A stretch of 55,272 nt of DNA from Nitrospirota bacterium (GTDB taxonomy: Bacteria; Nitrospirota; Nitrospiria; JACQBW01), in assembly GCA_016194305.1 (NCBI GenBank), contig JACQBW010000024.1, forward strand, positions 1-55,272, given 5' to 3'. Every line of letters begins with the position of its first letter. Position 1 is the first letter of the stretch. Positions 53,608 to 55,272 of this stretch are shown here, in pieces. The notes under the pieces are model-generated. The model was not told where the DNA came from. It saw only the letters and a program-made list of their open reading frames with translations, and made no database searches. Both the position numbers and the translations under genes were made by a program.

Positions 53608-54265
53608 TCCGGAGTTTTCCAAAAGACCGATTATCAAACTCGAAGAAGAGAGAATTCCCGACTTCTCATTCCTGGATAAAGAACTCGTTCAGCCTGAAAA
53701 AGGTTATCGATTTACGGCAGATGCCCTTCTTTTGGCCGACACGATTCACCCCCAGCCCAACGAAAATATCCTGGAATTCGGCGGCGGATGCGGCATCATT
53801 TCTCTTATTCTGGCTAAATTGAATCCGGAAGTAAAAATCATCTCGATCGAAATTCAGGAAGAATTGGCCCAATGTGCTCGAAAGAATATTGAGCTCTATC
53901 AGCTTCAGAATCAAATTGAAATTGTCAATGAAGATGCTCGGGAAGGTTGGCAAAAATTTACGAACGGCTCGTTTCAAAGAGTCGTCACCAATCCTCCCTA
54001 CAGGGAAAGCGGAAAAGGAAAACTGAATCCATTAAATGATAAGGCCATTGCCAGGCATGAAATCAGTTTAAGCCTCAGCAGTATTATTCAGTGGAGCTCC
54101 TTCCTTCTCCAACCGGGTGGAAAACTCAACTTTATTTTTCCCTCAAGCCGCTATCGGGAAGCAACGCTTCTTCTAGAAAAAAATAATTTTGATTTGACCG
54201 ATACGGAAGAGGTCAAACGGTCAAGAAATTCGGTACGAATTCTGGAAGCCTGTTATAAACCGTAG
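53600..54265 (+). CDS. tRNA1(Val) (adenine(37)-N6)-methyltransferase-like (TrmN6/YfiC)
   Basis: 221 residues. A class I SAM methyltransferase: 'RFTADALLLADTI', the SAM loop EFGGGCGIISLILA (about 55-68), acidic 'ISIEIQEE', and the N6-adenine signature VTNPPYRESGKGKLN (about 128-142). The combination matches TrmN6 rather than RsmC-type enzymes, but the substrate is not certain. It overlaps the upstream Sm-like gene by 8 nt and converges on the MBL gene with a 13-bp overlap. Confidence 0.85.
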   Translation: MTDPEFSKRPIIKLEEERIPDFSFLDKELVQPEKGYRFTADALLLADTIHPQPNENILEFGGGCGIISLILAKLNPEVKIISIEIQEELAQCARKNIELYQLQNQIEIVNEDAREGWQKFTNGSFQRVVTNPPYRESGKGKLNPLNDKAIARHEISLSLSSIIQWSSFLLQPGGKLNFIFPSSRYREATLLLEKNNFDLTDTEEVKRSRNSVRILEACYKP

Positions 54266-54912
54266 CCGCCGGTCGTCATTCCGATAAACGCATCGAGCGA
54301 AGGACAAAGCAGGTAAGGATTATTTTCCAGCTCTCTGCCCACGGTCGAAGTCGGCGTCGGACCATAGTCATGACCGGGATAAATTAAACTTTCCTTCGGA
54401 AGTGGCATAATCCTGGTTTTAAGACTTCGGAACATTTCCTCCGGAGACCCGCCAGGCAAATCACATCTCCCGATACTTCCTACAAATAGCGTATCTCCGG
54501 TCATCACCGAACCATCAACAAGAATAATACAGCTGCCGGGAGAATGTCCCGGGGTATGAATAAACTTAAATCCGATTTTGCCCAATTCGACCAGCTCGCC
54601 ATCTTCCATCTCTTTATCAGCAGGAGGGGGAGTAAAATGCTTGAGATATTTTGCATCTTCCCGATGAATAACAATCGGGGCACCGGTCGCGGATTTAATA
54701 TCCTTATTGGCTCCTGTATGGTCAAAATGGCAATGGGTATTTAAGATCAATTTGATCTGAATTTTCGCCTCTTGTGCCGTTTTTAGGATTTTTTGGGCTT
54801 CAAATCCTGGATCCACAACGACACCTTCGCCTGAGGAAGGATCGCCGATCAGGTAGCAAAAATTTTGCATGTGGCCTACAGAAAGTTGATGGATCTGAAT
54901 GGTTTTGTTCAT
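54253..54912 (-). CDS. Metallo-beta-lactamase-fold hydrolase (glyoxalase II-like)
   Basis: 219 residues. The metal motif THCHFDHTG is at about residues 60-68, with His ('TPGHSPGSC', about 119), Asp ('MTGDTLF', about 137) and a last His ('YPGHDYGP') in order. It is similar to GloB and to persulfide-dioxygenase-like enzymes; the chain lacks the long C-terminal domain of classical GloB. It should hydrolyse a thioester or similar substrate in the cytoplasm. The start codon at 54912 has no clear promoter. Confidence 0.88.
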   Translation of the reverse strand: MNKTIQIHQLSVGHMQNFCYLIGDPSSGEGVVVDPGFEAQKILKTAQEAKIQIKLILNTHCHFDHTGANKDIKSATGAPIVIHREDAKYLKHFTPPPADKEMEDGELVELGKIGFKFIHTPGHSPGSCIILVDGSVMTGDTLFVGSIGRCDLPGGSPEEMFRSLKTRIMPLPKESLIYPGHDYGPTPTSTVGRELENNPYLLCPSLDAFIGMTTGGYGL

Positions 54913-54956
54913 ACAGAGAGATTATATCAGAGAGGTGATGTCTATTCTAGAAAGGA

Positions 54957-54985
54957 TTGACAATAACCGGGGTTTCGTTTAGATT
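54957..54985 (+). promoter_or_regulatory. Promoter upstream of tRNA-Glu
   Basis: TTGACA (54957-54962), 17-nt spacer, TAGATT (54980-54985). Near-consensus. The transcript would begin at about 54992, over 200 nt before the tRNA. Confidence 0.65.
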
Positions 54986-54991
54986 CTAGGT

Positions 54992-55199
54992 TCTCTTTTG
55001 ACAAGTGAGGACCTGGCTCGGCTGGTCCGAACGAGGGGGCGAATGATGCGACGAATAAGGAGCACCACGCCATGAGCGCCACCGAGCAGGTGAGGTGGCC
55101 GGAAAATGGGGCATTGAGAAGATTTCCCGAAGGCCCACTTTAAAAGAAAAATCAGAAAAAATTACTCTGCTGCGGAACTGCTCGCGAGCAAGCTTAGTA
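54992..55199 (+). other. Structured GC-rich leader before tRNA-Glu, possible ncRNA
   Basis: From the predicted start to the tRNA there is no supportable gene. Positions 55008-55130 are distinctly richer in G+C than the surroundings. Local pairings include GGACC with GGTCC near 55008-55028, GCCACC (55078-55083) with GGTGGC (55094-55099), and the perfect palindrome TGCTCGCGAGCA (55179-55190). It could be a leader trimmed by RNase P, an independent small RNA, or a degenerate repeat. Confidence 0.4.
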
Positions 55200-55272
55200 G
55201 GTCCCATCGTCTAGCGGCCCAGGACGCTGGCCTCTCACGCCGGAAACACGGGTTCGAAACCCGTTGGGACCA
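55200..55272 (+). tRNA. tRNA-Glu (CTC)
   Basis: Acceptor GGTCCCA (55200-55206) pairs with TGGGACC (55265-55271), discriminator A 55272 is the last base of the window. The anticodon arm is CTGGC-CTCTCAC-GCCGG, anticodon CTC; the T arm is CGGGT-TCGAAAC-CCG. Whether CCA is encoded cannot be seen. Confidence 0.96.

Noticed and set aside
54986-55207. 73-codon minus-strand frame before tRNA-Glu
   Set aside because: It runs into the tRNA gene and has the Arg/Pro/Ser-rich composition of an antisense frame in GC-rich non-coding DNA.
1-55272. CRISPR arrays, prophage, insertion sequences, restriction or toxin-antitoxin cassettes, cobalamin or other riboswitches
   Set aside because: No regularly spaced repeats, transposase, integrase or phage structural genes, and no conserved riboswitch core before cobO, folP, ribF or argC were found by reading both strands.

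Overview
The window reads as a contiguous piece of bacterial chromosome, about 45% G+C by eye, carrying core metabolism and housekeeping genes with few accessory elements. The cell envelope is Gram-negative: lipobox-bearing lipoproteins, a signal-peptide protein ending in Phe like an outer-membrane barrel, a SurA-like periplasmic protein and a secreted cyclophilin. Operon order (ccsA-hemA-hemC-cobA/hemD-hemB, hrcA-grpE-dnaK-dnaJ-rsmE, tilS-hpt-ftsH-folP), paired DUF151 nucleases and a TtuA/TtuB system suggest a deep-branching phylum. My guess is Nitrospirota or a relative; this rests on gene content only, as no rRNA gene is present.

Layout. 1-2.3 kb (minus): end of a glycolate-oxidase-type Fe-S gene followed by small envelope proteins and a degenerate tandem carbinolamine-dehydratase-like protein. 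2.3-3.4 kb: a predicted outer-membrane protein, a short palindromic repeat element and a terminator. 3.4-5.4 kb (minus): lipoprotein, cobO, membrane protein. 5.5-7 kb (plus): a proteasome-like Ntn hydrolase and a DEDDy exonuclease. 7-18.5 kb (minus): a long run from ccsA through tetrapyrrole genes, ribF, tilS, hpt, ftsH and folP, headed by a strong promoter. 18.7-24.2 kb (plus): two DUF151 nucleases around a lipoprotein, rplM-rpsI, argC-argJ-aat. 24.2-31.2 kb (plus): CIRCE-controlled hrcA-grpE-dnaK-dnaJ-rsmE, then RDD and SurA-like genes, with tRNA-His and a tiny zinc-ribbon gene on the opposite strand. 31.5-34.3 kb: a stand-alone Hsp100 D2 ATPase, dciA, a hydrolase, smpB. 34.5-44.1 kb: a looser accessory stretch (antiporter, ALDH plus a 2-His/Glu oxygenase-like protein, PilZ, chemoreceptor, TetR-controlled cupin/DUF1059). 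44.3-47.8 kb: tmRNA with downstream hairpins, secreted cyclophilin, and trmI-ttuA-ttuB. 47.9-51.8 kb: two convergent single-module GlnE-family proteins. 51.9-55.3 kb: Tim44-like, a helical/Sm-like fusion, a tRNA methyltransferase, an MBL hydrolase and tRNA-Glu.

How the genes work together. The tetrapyrrole block converts glutamyl-tRNA to uroporphyrinogen III and precorrin-2 (HemA, HemB, HemC, HemD, CobA). With CcsA-type haem handling and CobO it covers much of haem and cobalamin supply. HemL is not in the window. The chaperone block is a classical HrcA/CIRCE regulon. TtuB-TtuA-TrmI probably modify neighbouring T-loop positions 54 and 58 of tRNA. The GlnE-like pair points to an unusual split of glutamine-synthetase adenylylation control.

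The least ordinary items are the helical/Sm fusion (52873-53607), the split and ACT-bearing GlnE pair, the Ser-first Ntn hydrolase, the 51-aa zinc ribbon, a promoter plus structured leader before tRNA-Glu, and a 123-bp element with 17-bp terminal inverted repeats. No CRISPR array, prophage, insertion sequence or recognisable riboswitch was seen.
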